This document shows, one piece after another, positions 1-6,539 of a stretch of 45,556 nt of DNA. The translations under genes and the position numbers were made by a program. Position 1 is the first letter of the stretch, and each line of letters begins with the position of its first letter. This stretch comes from Flavobacterium sp. (lineage in GTDB: Bacteria; Bacteroidota; Bacteroidia; Flavobacteriales; Flavobacteriaceae). The stretch is taken from NCBI RefSeq assembly GCF_017985075.1, contig NZ_JAGNYF010000013.1, forward strand, positions 1-45,556, given 5' to 3'. The notes under the pieces were generated by a model. It made no database searches and had not been told where the DNA came from. It worked only from the letters and a program-made list of their open reading frames with translations.

Positions 1-2
1 TA

Positions 3-266
3 ATTGATAAAGTTAATTTTATACCAAATATGAGTGAATTGAAAGGTAATCAACAATTAATAAAAAAAGTAATATTAATGTTAAGCCCAGAGGATTTAAA
101 TCAGATGAATATTACTGGAAATTATTATAGTAGAACTATAAAACATAATGACTATTTTGAGCTTTATAATATGACCTATAACAAAATATCAAAAGAGACT
201 TGGGATAGATACGCCCCTTATTTATTGCCTTTAATGGATATTGATGGAACTGTTAATCTTAATTAA
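3..266 (+). CDS. C-terminal part of an unrecognised protein (cut by window edge)
   Basis: The reading frame is open from the first complete codon of the window (I-D-K-V-N-F) up to the TAA at 264-266. The first ATG at 30 is therefore probably internal and the gene starts outside the window. The visible 87 residues are polar with several Tyr, Asn and Lys and no membrane segment or motif that I recognise. It ends 7 bases before the start of the TPR gene on the same strand, so the two may be co-transcribed. Function unknown; the gene is likely real because of frame continuity and spacing, but the identity cannot be judged from this tail. Confidence 0.5.
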   Translation: MDKVNFIPNMSELKGNQQLIKKVILMLSPEDLNQMNITGNYYSRTIKHNDYFELYNMTYNKISKETWDRYAPYLLPLMDIDGTVNLN

Positions 267-273
267 ATTAGAA

Positions 274-678
274 ATGAAAAAAAATATTATCCTAACTTTG
301 TTTTTATTCTTTTGCTCAATAAGTTTTGCTCAAAACACAAAGGCATCATACGAAAAAGCAAATGCTTATTTTCAAGAGAAAAATTATTTTGCAGCTATTC
401 AAGAATTAAATAAATTAATAAAAATAAATCCAAAAAACAAAAAAGCAATAGAATTAAGAGGAATGGCAAAACATAATCTTAAAGATGAGCGAGGAGCTAT
501 TTCCGACTTTACCCTAATAATAAGTATAGATAAAAATTACGCAAACGCTTATTTTTTGCGAGGTGTTTCAAGAATATTAAATAACCAAAAAGAAGAAGGT
601 TGCCAAGATTTAAGCAAAGCAGGCGAACTAGGAATTAGCGACGCTTACACTATAATCGAAGCCCAGTGTAGAGATTAA
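274..678 (+). CDS. Exported TPR-repeat protein
   Basis: A 134-residue protein starting at the ATG of 274, because MKKNIILTLFLFFCSISFAQ is a clean signal peptide ending in a Bacteroidota-style FAQ cleavage site; a TTG 33 bases upstream would bury it. After the signal come tandem TPR units: A-x-x-Y-F-x-x-K-N-Y-x-A-A-I near residue 30, then R-G-M-A-K-H-N-L-x-D-x-x-G-A-I, then A-Y-F-L-R-G-x-S with a C-terminal G-C-x-D-L-x-K-A-x-E-L-G, the usual end of short Flavobacterium TPR proteins. TPRs mediate protein-protein contacts, so a periplasmic scaffold role is an inference. It converges on the GYF_2 gene, whose stop codon abuts this one (678/679). Confidence 0.8.
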   Translation: MKKNIILTLFLFFCSISFAQNTKASYEKANAYFQEKNYFAAIQELNKLIKINPKNKKAIELRGMAKHNLKDERGAISDFTLIISIDKNYANAYFLRGVSRILNNQKEEGCQDLSKAGELGISDAYTIIEAQCRD

Positions 679-1908
679 TTATTCTAACACAATTCTTTTT
701 CTATTTTTCATTATGAAATAAATAATGATTGAAAGTATTATCCCAATAGTTGAATAAATAGAAAAATATATTAAAAACGCCCATTTTTTTGGTTCTAAAG
801 AATAACGATTATAATAACTTTTATACCAGACTATCCAATCTGATGTAAAAACATAGCCATCATTTCTACTTGTTGATGATGTAATTTTATCGTCATTTAT
901 AATATGGTTTTTATCACCATTTGGTCTTATAATATGTATTGTATCACCCAATTTAAAATACTTATCGCCTACTTGATTAACTTCATAATAATCATTTTTA
1001 TATTTACCTAAATGTAAATCCAAAATTTTAGAATAAGCCCCTGGAATGAAAGTACTATCTTTATCTTCCTTTGTTAAAAATTCAGCTGCACCTATGTAGC
1101 AATTTTTTATTGAAGGTCTGTATGTTGGTAAATCATAACCGGGTGTAGAAAAATAACCATAGTTAGTACCACTATGATGAATTTTTTCTGGTACTTTATA
1201 TGCCATATCACCACCCAAGTAAGTGACTATTGTAAATACATCATCATTACGCCATAGATTTAGTGCGGTAAAACCATCACTATAAACATCTTTTATGTAA
1301 TATTGTTTTAAATTTTTAAATATATCCCATTGTTTTAATTCTTTATCATACCAATAACCATCTTTATCATTCTCCCTTTTAATAGGTTGATAAGCTAGAA
1401 TTATATCATTAGCTTTTACTGAAGCATTTTTAAAATCAATACCCATCTCTGTATCTGATGGACGATAAACTACATCGTGTAAATTACCATCTAAACGATC
1501 ATCACAATAGTAATCGGAAATAGAGGTTTTGCTTTTAAAAAGTTCATTTATTTCATCGCTAATTTTATTATAATCATTTTTTTGTTGAAAATAAGTAATT
1601 AAAGCAGCAATACCGATTGAAGCAAGTATAAGTATAATTAAAATAGTATGCTTAGGTAATTTAATTTTAACCTCATCAGTAGTAATAGTTTCTTCTTTAT
1701 CAATATTACTCACAACTTCGATTGGGATTATTACATCTTCACTTTCAATGGTTTCAATTTGATTTAATTCTTCAAAATCAGACAAGGCTAGCCAATTTGT
1801 TTTATCCTCACGGTAAATCATAGTATCAGAACTAAGATTTCTAGAAATTATTTCCTCTAAAGTATAAGGACCTTTTTTTTCAATGCCATCTAGGTAATAA
1901 TATTTCAT
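679..1908 (-). CDS. GYF_2-domain membrane protein, function unknown
   Basis: 409 residues. The N-terminus M-K-Y-Y-Y-L-D-G-x-x-K-K-G-P-Y-T-L-E-E-I followed by W-L-A-L-S-D-F-E-E-L matches the GYF_2 domain of Bacteroidota, a small peptide-binding module usually fused to membrane segments. A first transmembrane helix lies near residues 85-107 (I-L-I-I-L-I-L-A-S-I-G-I-A-A-L-I), then a long extracytoplasmic-looking domain of about 270 residues rich in Tyr and Asp, and a second helix near 378-400 followed by K-N-R-K-R. The middle domain is not one I recognise. A second, shorter GYF_2 protein lies at 19,988-20,701, so the element carries two. Role unknown. Confidence 0.75.
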   Translation of the reverse strand: MKYYYLDGIEKKGPYTLEEIISRNLSSDTMIYREDKTNWLALSDFEELNQIETIESEDVIIPIEVVSNIDKEETITTDEVKIKLPKHTILIILILASIGIAALITYFQQKNDYNKISDEINELFKSKTSISDYYCDDRLDGNLHDVVYRPSDTEMGIDFKNASVKANDIILAYQPIKRENDKDGYWYDKELKQWDIFKNLKQYYIKDVYSDGFTALNLWRNDDVFTIVTYLGGDMAYKVPEKIHHSGTNYGYFSTPGYDLPTYRPSIKNCYIGAAEFLTKEDKDSTFIPGAYSKILDLHLGKYKNDYYEVNQVGDKYFKLGDTIHIIRPNGDKNHIINDDKITSSTSRNDGYVFTSDWIVWYKSYYNRYSLEPKKWAFLIYFSIYSTIGIILSIIIYFIMKNRKRIVLE

Positions 1909-2138
1909 ATTTTAAAATGTTTGATTAACATTAATGCAAAGCAATATTTAAACTAATATAACTTTAAACTAAGAGTTTTAATTAATTCAAAGATAATTTT
2001 TTTTTCTATTTGTTCATATGTTATTAAAAATAAACGAAATAATCATTTATTAACGAAATGAAGCAAACAAACAATTGATGCTAGGAATACTTGGACTAGG
2101 AGCGATTTTTGTGCAGGTGAATGAGGTAATAATTATTG
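1909..2138. other. Intergenic stretch, AT-rich, holding the first copy of a dispersed repeat
   Basis: This holds the 5' side of the GYF_2 gene and the downstream side of the 212-residue gene. Apart from the repeat at 2049-2130, described separately, I see no gene or RNA. Confidence 0.5.
2049..2130 (+). repeat. Dispersed repeat, copy 1 (left border of three-gene cassette)
   Basis: This stretch matches 4238-4340 almost base for base, apart from a 22-base insertion in the other copy. Frame 2057 onward reads a coherent peptide (N-E-A-N-K-Q-L-M-L-G-I-L-G-L-G-A-I-F-V) without an upstream start, so it looks like a fossil of a coding sequence ending in a membrane-like segment. The two copies are in direct orientation and bracket the genes at 2139-4061. 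Confidence 0.65.
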
Positions 2139-2777
2139 TTATTTTAAATAATTTTCTTCTAACAATAATTTAAAATCTACTTTCTCATTTTTAGCATGTT
2201 TTTTTAGTAGTACTCGTACTGAGTTTGAAATCCTTTTTAAATTACCTTTAGACACCTTGCCATCTTTGTGTAATTCAAAAAAATATCTGCCATCATTAAA
2301 AAGCCATCTAATAGAAAAATGCCAAAAATTCCATTTGGCTGGAGTGTGAATAATTTTGCAGTGAAAAGTATTCTCAATATCACCATCAGTATGTAAATAT
2401 GTCAATGGCTCATCATTAATCATACCAATATTAATACACCAAAAATCTCTATCATTTGTAAAATAAAAATGGTCCAAATATCTTGGAATTAATGTACTAA
2501 AATCATTGTCACAATACATACCAAATTCTTTGCCTCCCCATTTAGTCAAAGCAACAGAAATATCGACATAAGTAAAAATACTTAATAAACTTGTAGACAT
2601 GTCCCCTAGCTTGTCTGAAGGGCTAAATAAATATTTGTCTTCAATTAAGCCATTTGCATCTAAAATTGGCAATTCAGGATTAACAACCTCAAAGTGTCTT
2701 ATCAAAAAGTATTCTGCTAAATCACATTCGATTGATTTATATTCTACTTTGGGTAAAAGATATAAAGGAAAAATCAC
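2139..2777 (-). CDS. Unrecognised 212-residue protein, third gene of a TIGR04255-linked operon
   Basis: Starts at a GTG (2775-2777), 4 bases after the stop of the preceding gene, which fits translational coupling; no ATG lies nearby in frame. The protein is soluble, rich in aromatic residues (W-G-G-K-E-F-G-M-Y, F-Y-F-T-N-D-R-D-F-W-C-I-N, W-N-F-W-H-F-S-I-R-W-L-F) and ends in a Lys-rich helix. I cannot name a family. As the last gene of a three-gene unit bordered by direct repeats and surrounded by abortive-infection genes, it may belong to a defence or conflict module, but nothing in the protein itself proves that. Confidence 0.7.
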   Translation of the reverse strand: MIFPLYLLPKVEYKSIECDLAEYFLIRHFEVVNPELPILDANGLIEDKYLFSPSDKLGDMSTSLLSIFTYVDISVALTKWGGKEFGMYCDNDFSTLIPRYLDHFYFTNDRDFWCINIGMINDEPLTYLHTDGDIENTFHCKIIHTPAKWNFWHFSIRWLFNDGRYFFELHKDGKVSKGNLKRISNSVRVLLKKHAKNEKVDFKLLLEENYLK

Positions 2778-2781
2778 GCTA

Positions 2782-3330
2782 TTAAGCTAATTCGTAGGAT
2801 AACAACTCTTTTGACAAGACTTTACTCAACTTTGAATATCTGGTCTCTATTGAGTAATTATCATTATTTGAAATATTTGAAAAAATTATTTCAACATCAT
2901 CTTCTTCGTTAGGGTCAAAATCGATGAAGTATTGAAGTATGTACTTATTATTATTTTTGTCTAAAGAAAAAATTAGAGTGTTATCAAAAGTAAATTCTAC
3001 AGACATTTTATTAAAATCAAATGCTATCAATTCGCTGTAGATTTTTGAGAATTTATTTTTAACAATTTGTAATGAATAATCATTATTGCACAAATGATAT
3101 TCTTTTTCAATTTTATTCAAGAAATTGATATAATTCTTATCAAACAAACTATCTATATCATTTGTAGCATCAACTGAAATCATTGTAGTTGCAGGAGAAT
3201 TAATAAAATCATTCCCTCTTGATTGAATATAAGCTGACCTAAAAAACATTGCCCCGTAATGTCTTTCAATCGGTCTAACAATACTAATAAGCGAATTGAA
3301 TTCTACACTATTATAATCTGTATATGCCAT
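2782..3330 (-). CDS. Unrecognised 182-residue protein, second gene of the TIGR04255-linked operon
   Basis: Starts 2 bases downstream of the TIGR04255-like gene (ATG at 3328-3330) and is followed 4 bases later by the 212-residue gene. The sequence begins M-A-Y-T-D-Y-N-S-V-E-F-N-S-L-I and has no signal peptide, no membrane helix and no catalytic motif that I recognise. The middle is acidic (D-P-N-E-E-D-D-V-E) with alternating hydrophobic residues that suggest beta strands. The tight spacing argues that all three products are made together and may form a complex. Function unknown. Confidence 0.7.
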   Translation of the reverse strand: MAYTDYNSVEFNSLISIVRPIERHYGAMFFRSAYIQSRGNDFINSPATTMISVDATNDIDSLFDKNYINFLNKIEKEYHLCNNDYSLQIVKNKFSKIYSELIAFDFNKMSVEFTFDNTLIFSLDKNNNKYILQYFIDFDPNEEDDVEIIFSNISNNDNYSIETRYSKLSKVLSKELLSYELA

Positions 3331-3332
3331 AA

Positions 3333-4061
3333 TTAATATTTAGGGTTTAGGCTTGCTAAAAATTCTTTTCTTATTAATTTAAAAAAAACTTCTTTTTCAA
3401 GAGTATGAGCGTCATCTATAATATTAAATAGTTCGTGATGACTATTTACATTTAAATTCATCTTAATAATATCAACATCAATCACTGATGTTGGTGTTAC
3501 TTTATTATCAATTACTATTGGTACATTATTATTTAAGTTAAGCACTACTTTATGTTCTTTTAAATCAAATTCAGAGGTAAAAGAATACGAATTAGAAACT
3601 ATATCAGGAAAACCAAATGAGAAATTGAAATTAATACTATCTGTCAAATTAATATCTTTATATTCACTGATGTATCTAACGCCAACTCTTTTAAATGTTT
3701 TGACAACATTAGTTGAAGCAATTTTTGTTAATACATTTTTGATTTCAACAAAGTAATTTTCCCATAAAATATATTCACCCTGGCAATTAAAAGCTATAGA
3801 ATTGTTGTTAATTTGGAATTTAATTTTATCATTATAAAACAAACTAATACCTCCTAATGACAATGTGAATTCTTTATTAAAACTATTTGAATTAGATGAT
3901 AATTGTTGTGTCCCTATTGGTTTATTAGAATATTTATAATCATCTTTTAAAGCACTAAAAAAAACCCCTAAATTTACTTCATTTGGGTAATCACTTTCAA
4001 AGTTGATTTCAACAATTGCATCTTTAATTCTGTCTGGTGCAATAGATTTAGGTATTTTCAT
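3333..4061 (-). CDS. TIGR04255-like family protein
   Basis: 242 residues, first gene of the three-gene operon. The N-terminus (P-D-R-I-K-D-A-I-V-E-I-N-F) resembles the opening motif of the TIGR04255 family, a sporadically distributed group of unknown function, and the C-terminus has the D-D-A-H-x-x-E-K-E-V-F-F-K-L-I element that I associate with its end. Members are cytosolic and typically scattered by horizontal transfer. A promoter can be seen upstream: on the minus strand TATATTTG lies at 4094-4101 with a TTTG at 4124-4127. The family assignment rests on motif memory and is moderately sure; the biochemical role is unknown. Confidence 0.65.
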   Translation of the reverse strand: MKIPKSIAPDRIKDAIVEINFESDYPNEVNLGVFFSALKDDYKYSNKPIGTQQLSSNSNSFNKEFTLSLGGISLFYNDKIKFQINNNSIAFNCQGEYILWENYFVEIKNVLTKIASTNVVKTFKRVGVRYISEYKDINLTDSINFNFSFGFPDIVSNSYSFTSEFDLKEHKVVLNLNNNVPIVIDNKVTPTSVIDVDIIKMNLNVNSHHELFNIIDDAHTLEKEVFFKLIRKEFLASLNPKY

Positions 4062-4093
4062 ATAGTAAAAAGCTAAACTTTGTTTAATTAAAC

Positions 4094-4127
4094 CAAATAT
4101 AAGTATAAATTAGAAAAGGTTTGCAAA
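4094..4127 (-). promoter_or_regulatory. Bacteroidota-type promoter of the TIGR04255-like operon
   Basis: On the minus strand a -7 box TATATTTG (4094-4101) is preceded by TTTG (4124-4127) with a spacer of 22 bases, close to the flavobacterial consensus TTTG-N19-21-TAnnTTTG. The ATG of the first gene follows 33 bases downstream. Confidence 0.5.
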
Positions 4128-4237
4128 TATAATGTTAATATTTGTATTAGCAAAATACAGAACTATTATACCATAATGTATACAAAATAGACACACTAAA
4201 TAACATAAAAAATAAAAAAATATTTACTTAAAGGCTT

Positions 4238-4340
4238 ATTAATGAAATGAAGCAAACAAAGAATTGATACTAGGAATACTTGGATACCGATAGTTATCGG
4301 CACAGTCTAAGAGCCATTTTTGTTTAGCTTAATGAGGTAA
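4238..4340 (+). repeat. Dispersed repeat, copy 2, with a 22-base hairpin insertion
   Basis: Direct repeat of 2049-2130. Relative to copy 1 it carries 22 extra bases (4285-4306) whose core CCGATAGTTATCGG (4287-4300) is a perfect inverted repeat with a 2-base loop. The insertion shifts the residual reading frame (N-E-A-N-K-E-L-I-L-G-I-L-G before it, A-I-F-V after it), and the frame also has a stop, so this is a fossil. Confidence 0.65.
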
Positions 4341-4429
4341 TGAATATGTTGGTAGTTGAAAAGATGGAATCAATGATCATTGTATAGATCGTAATACAGG
4401 TAATATGTCAGGTAAAGTATAGAAAAAAC

Positions 4430-4459
4430 TTGACATTTAAAATAAAATTGTTATCTTTG
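4430..4459 (+). promoter_or_regulatory. Promoter of the abiEi-like gene
   Basis: TTG at 4430-4432, a 19-base spacer and TATCTTTG at 4452-4459 match the flavobacterial promoter consensus. It ends only 9 bases before the ATG at 4469, so the leader is very short and the start at 4430 sometimes proposed by frame alone is impossible. Confidence 0.65.
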
Positions 4460-4468
4460 TTGCTGAAT

Positions 4469-5197
4469 ATGAAAGTAACAGATAAAATAGTAGCTAAAAT
4501 AAATCGAATAGATACTGGTGATGTATTCGGATATGATACTCTTGGATTAACTTCAGATGAAATTATTGCTGGTTCTAAAGCATTAAGTAGATTAGTAGAT
4601 AAAGGTGTTATAAAAAGAGCTAGAAAAGGTTATTATTATAAACCAAAAGTTTCTGTATTTGGTGAACAAAAACCTAGAGAAGATGTTTTGCTTTCGCTTT
4701 ATTTGTTTGAGAAAAACAAGCAAGTTGCCTATATTACTGGGACGAGACTGTATAATAGATTGGGATTAACCACACAAGTTCCAAGTTCTATACGAGTGGC
4801 TTCTTTGGACAGACAAGTTAAAGGTAAAGTAGGTAATGTTGTGATTAAGCCAGCGAAAAGTTATGTAAAAGTAACTGCTGACACTATTAAATATTTGGAA
4901 TTATTGGATGTTATAAAAGATTTGAATACTATTCCGGACTTGCAAAAAAGTGATGGACTTGTTTATTTAAAAAAGACTATTTATAATTTTGAAACCATAG
5001 AATTGAAAAAACTAATTACTTATGGTGTTGCTTATCCTCCTAAAGTTAGAGCTTTGCTTGGTGCTCTTTTGGAAGCAATGAATATTGATACAACCAACCT
5101 TTCTTTATTGAAAAAATCAATTAATCCTTCGAGTAGTTATGACTATGGAATTAGTCCCAAAATGCTTTCGACTGTTAACGCTTGGAATATAGTATAA
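4469..5197 (+). CDS. AbiEi-type antitoxin / DUF6088-like regulator
   Basis: 242 residues from the ATG at 4469, chosen because the promoter -7 box lies immediately upstream. The N-terminal half is a winged helix: a helix pair around D-T-L-G-L-T-S-D-E-I-I-A-G-S-K-A-L-S-R-L, then the wing G-V-I-K-R-A-R-K-G-Y-Y-Y-K-P. The second half carries Y-I-T-G-T-R-L-Y-N-R-L-G-L-T-T-Q-V-P, typical of the AbiEi/DUF6088 group, whose members are DNA-binding antitoxins that repress their own promoter. Its stop overlaps the start of an AbiEii-type toxin gene (TAATG), the usual pairing, but that toxin is truncated. It is therefore an orphan antitoxin that may still act as a repressor. Confidence 0.8.
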   Translation: MKVTDKIVAKINRIDTGDVFGYDTLGLTSDEIIAGSKALSRLVDKGVIKRARKGYYYKPKVSVFGEQKPREDVLLSLYLFEKNKQVAYITGTRLYNRLGLTTQVPSSIRVASLDRQVKGKVGNVVIKPAKSYVKVTADTIKYLELLDVIKDLNTIPDLQKSDGLVYLKKTIYNFETIELKKLITYGVAYPPKVRALLGALLEAMNIDTTNLSLLKKSINPSSSYDYGISPKMLSTVNAWNIV

Positions 5198-5316
5198 TGA
5201 ATTTACATTTAGATAAAAACAACTTTGAAGGTGCTATTGTTGCAGCTGCTGACTATTTTCAAATTCCTGAGATTTTCATTGAAAAAGATTATTGGGTAAC
5301 TTATGCTTTGCTATAG
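5197..5316 (+). pseudogene. Truncated AbiEii-type nucleotidyltransferase toxin
   Basis: An ATG overlaps the stop of the antitoxin gene and reads 39 codons (M-N-L-H-L-D-K-N-N-F-E-G-A-I ... F-I-E-K-D-Y-W-V-T-Y-A-L-L) before TAG. The E-K-D-Y-W-V-T element is the N-terminal hallmark of AbiEii/AbiGii toxins, which are normally about 300 residues. The catalytic G-G-S/T and D-x-D motifs are absent and the following DNA contains only hairpins, so the toxin is dead and most of it has been deleted. Confidence 0.8.
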
Positions 5317-5553
5317 TTATATAACCTATTACAATATTTAATAAATGATTTTATTCCTTTAATTTTGTCCCACTTGCGTTTTGCTACACATTGTGTAGAG
5401 TTACGCAAATAGTTTATTAGCTAGTCTAATAACAAAATTATTTGAACTCGAATTGTAAATTCGAGCTATCTTGGTTCATAAGTTATTCAAATATTTAACG
5501 CGAAAGAATTAACTAATTTAATTATATTACGCGAACGTGAGTTGGAATTAAAA
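5317..5553. repeat. Hairpin-rich intergenic region replacing the deleted toxin body
   Basis: Three inverted repeats stand in a row: TTGCGT/ACGCAA outside CTACACA-T-TGTGTAG (5374-5408); TTATTAG/CTAATAA (5414-5432); and CTCGAATT-GTA-AATTCGAG (5447-5465). The last resembles the CGGATT-ACA-AATCCG hairpins at 13,538, 14,104 and 16,359, including the trailing ATCNTGGTT. A REP-like CGCGAAAGAATT motif follows near 5500. No gene is visible. Confidence 0.55.
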
Positions 5554-6264
5554 TTATTTTTTTTTATTACTTTTTACATACTCTTTATATGTTTGTCCAA
5601 AATAAGAATTATACTTTAATGCTTCTAATGGTTTGACATATTTGATTTTCATTTTCTGGCAAAACTTGTTTCCAAAAACATCATGGATCTTTACTTCAAT
5701 ATCTACTAAATCATTATTTTCTAATCTAGGCATTAAATTGCCATAAGCTTCATATTCTTCAAAATATGCAACACCTGTTATCTGTTTCCCTACTTCTAAA
5801 AAAGTATCAACTTCTTTTGAATATAATTGATTACGTTGAGTTAAAAATGGATATACTTTAAGCTTATCACTATCAGGTAGTTCAATTTTAAAATCTTCTT
5901 TACTAATTGTTTGTTTAACCCATCTTCTTTTTGAACAAAATTTAGTTTTAAAGTCTGCTTTATAATAACCTAATTCAACTTTATGAATGCTGGATGAGAT
6001 ATTACCGATGTTTGAAACATTTAAATAAACTACAAATGCAGTCTTATGTACTGGTAAGTCATTATATGTTTCGTTTAAATCAATAATTGTACAAAAAGTA
6101 CATTGTTCTAATTTTTCAATTCTAAACTTCGGACTAATAATAATTGACTTAAAAAAACCTGATACCCAACCTAATATAAAGGTTGCTATAAATAAAACTA
6201 ATGACAAAAAACCTGAATTGACATTACACCAATGAATTATATTTGTAATTTCAATTTTTTCCAT
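5554..6264 (-). CDS. Unrecognised protein with one N-terminal membrane helix
   Basis: 236 residues. One hydrophobic helix lies near residues 18-40 (F-L-S-L-V-L-F-I-A-T-F-I-L-G-W-V-S-G-F-F), followed by a domain of alternating polar and hydrophobic residues consistent with beta strands (Y-L-N-V-S-N-I-G-N-I-S-S-S-I-H-K-V-E-L-G-Y) and a Lys-rich C-terminus. No catalytic motif is seen. The gene lies downstream of the large P-loop NTPase in the same orientation, 275 bases away with a fossil between, so operon membership is uncertain. The pairing of a membrane protein with a membrane NTPase could be functional, but that is inference. Confidence 0.7.
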   Translation of the reverse strand: MEKIEITNIIHWCNVNSGFLSLVLFIATFILGWVSGFFKSIIISPKFRIEKLEQCTFCTIIDLNETYNDLPVHKTAFVVYLNVSNIGNISSSIHKVELGYYKADFKTKFCSKRRWVKQTISKEDFKIELPDSDKLKVYPFLTQRNQLYSKEVDTFLEVGKQITGVAYFEEYEAYGNLMPRLENNDLVDIEVKIHDVFGNKFCQKMKIKYVKPLEALKYNSYFGQTYKEYVKSNKKK

Positions 6265-6350
6265 ATTTAACTAATCTTCATAATTCCAATTTATTCACTC
6301 TTTATTATTTTACATATGGAGTTCATAAATCAAAATCGATAGATTTTAAT

Positions 6351-6440
6351 TTATGATTTTTCTTTGATTTCGATTTCCTCCTAACTCAAATTAAACATCA
6401 AATACATCATCAAATCTAACTCAAACTCTAAAGCTTTTGT
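6351..6440 (-). pseudogene. Fossil of a restriction-methylase-like C-terminal tail, copy 1
   Basis: On the minus strand a frame reads A-L-E-F-E-L-D-L-M-M-Y-L-M-F-N-L-S, a stop, then E-E-I-E-I-K-E-K-S and the final stop at 6351-6353. With the stop repaired this resembles the L-Y-x-L-S/T-E-E-E-I-x-I-V-E ending of Eco57I/TaqI-like restriction-modification enzymes. The last 45 bases recur at 10,290-10,330. Confidence 0.45.
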
Positions 6441-6448
6441 ATTGTTGA

Positions 6449-6480
6449 ATGCGAAAGGATTATCACACGAGCGGGGGTGT
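6449..6480 (+). repeat. REP-like element
   Basis: GCGAAAGGATT followed by CACGAGCGGGGGTGT resembles the REP units beside the RAYT gene (24,054-24,084: GCGAAAGGATT then GCGGCAGCGGTGG). It is degenerate and isolated here. Confidence 0.4.
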
Positions 6481-6539
6481 ATAAATGTCAAAAGCATTTA
6501 GATTAAATTTTAATTACTATATTTTATATAGTTAGTATT

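Larger units (their letters stand above)
4062..4429. other. Intergenic stretch between divergent genes
   Basis: This 368-base region separates the minus-strand TIGR04255-like operon from the plus-strand AbiEi gene. It contains the promoter of the former and repeat copy 2 (4238-4340). No further gene is visible in the remaining bases. Confidence 0.5.

Noticed and set aside
1-2048. Left end of the element within the window
   Set aside because: I looked for a copy of the tRNA-Ser 3' end and for a change to housekeeping genes and saw neither, so no left attachment site is claimed.
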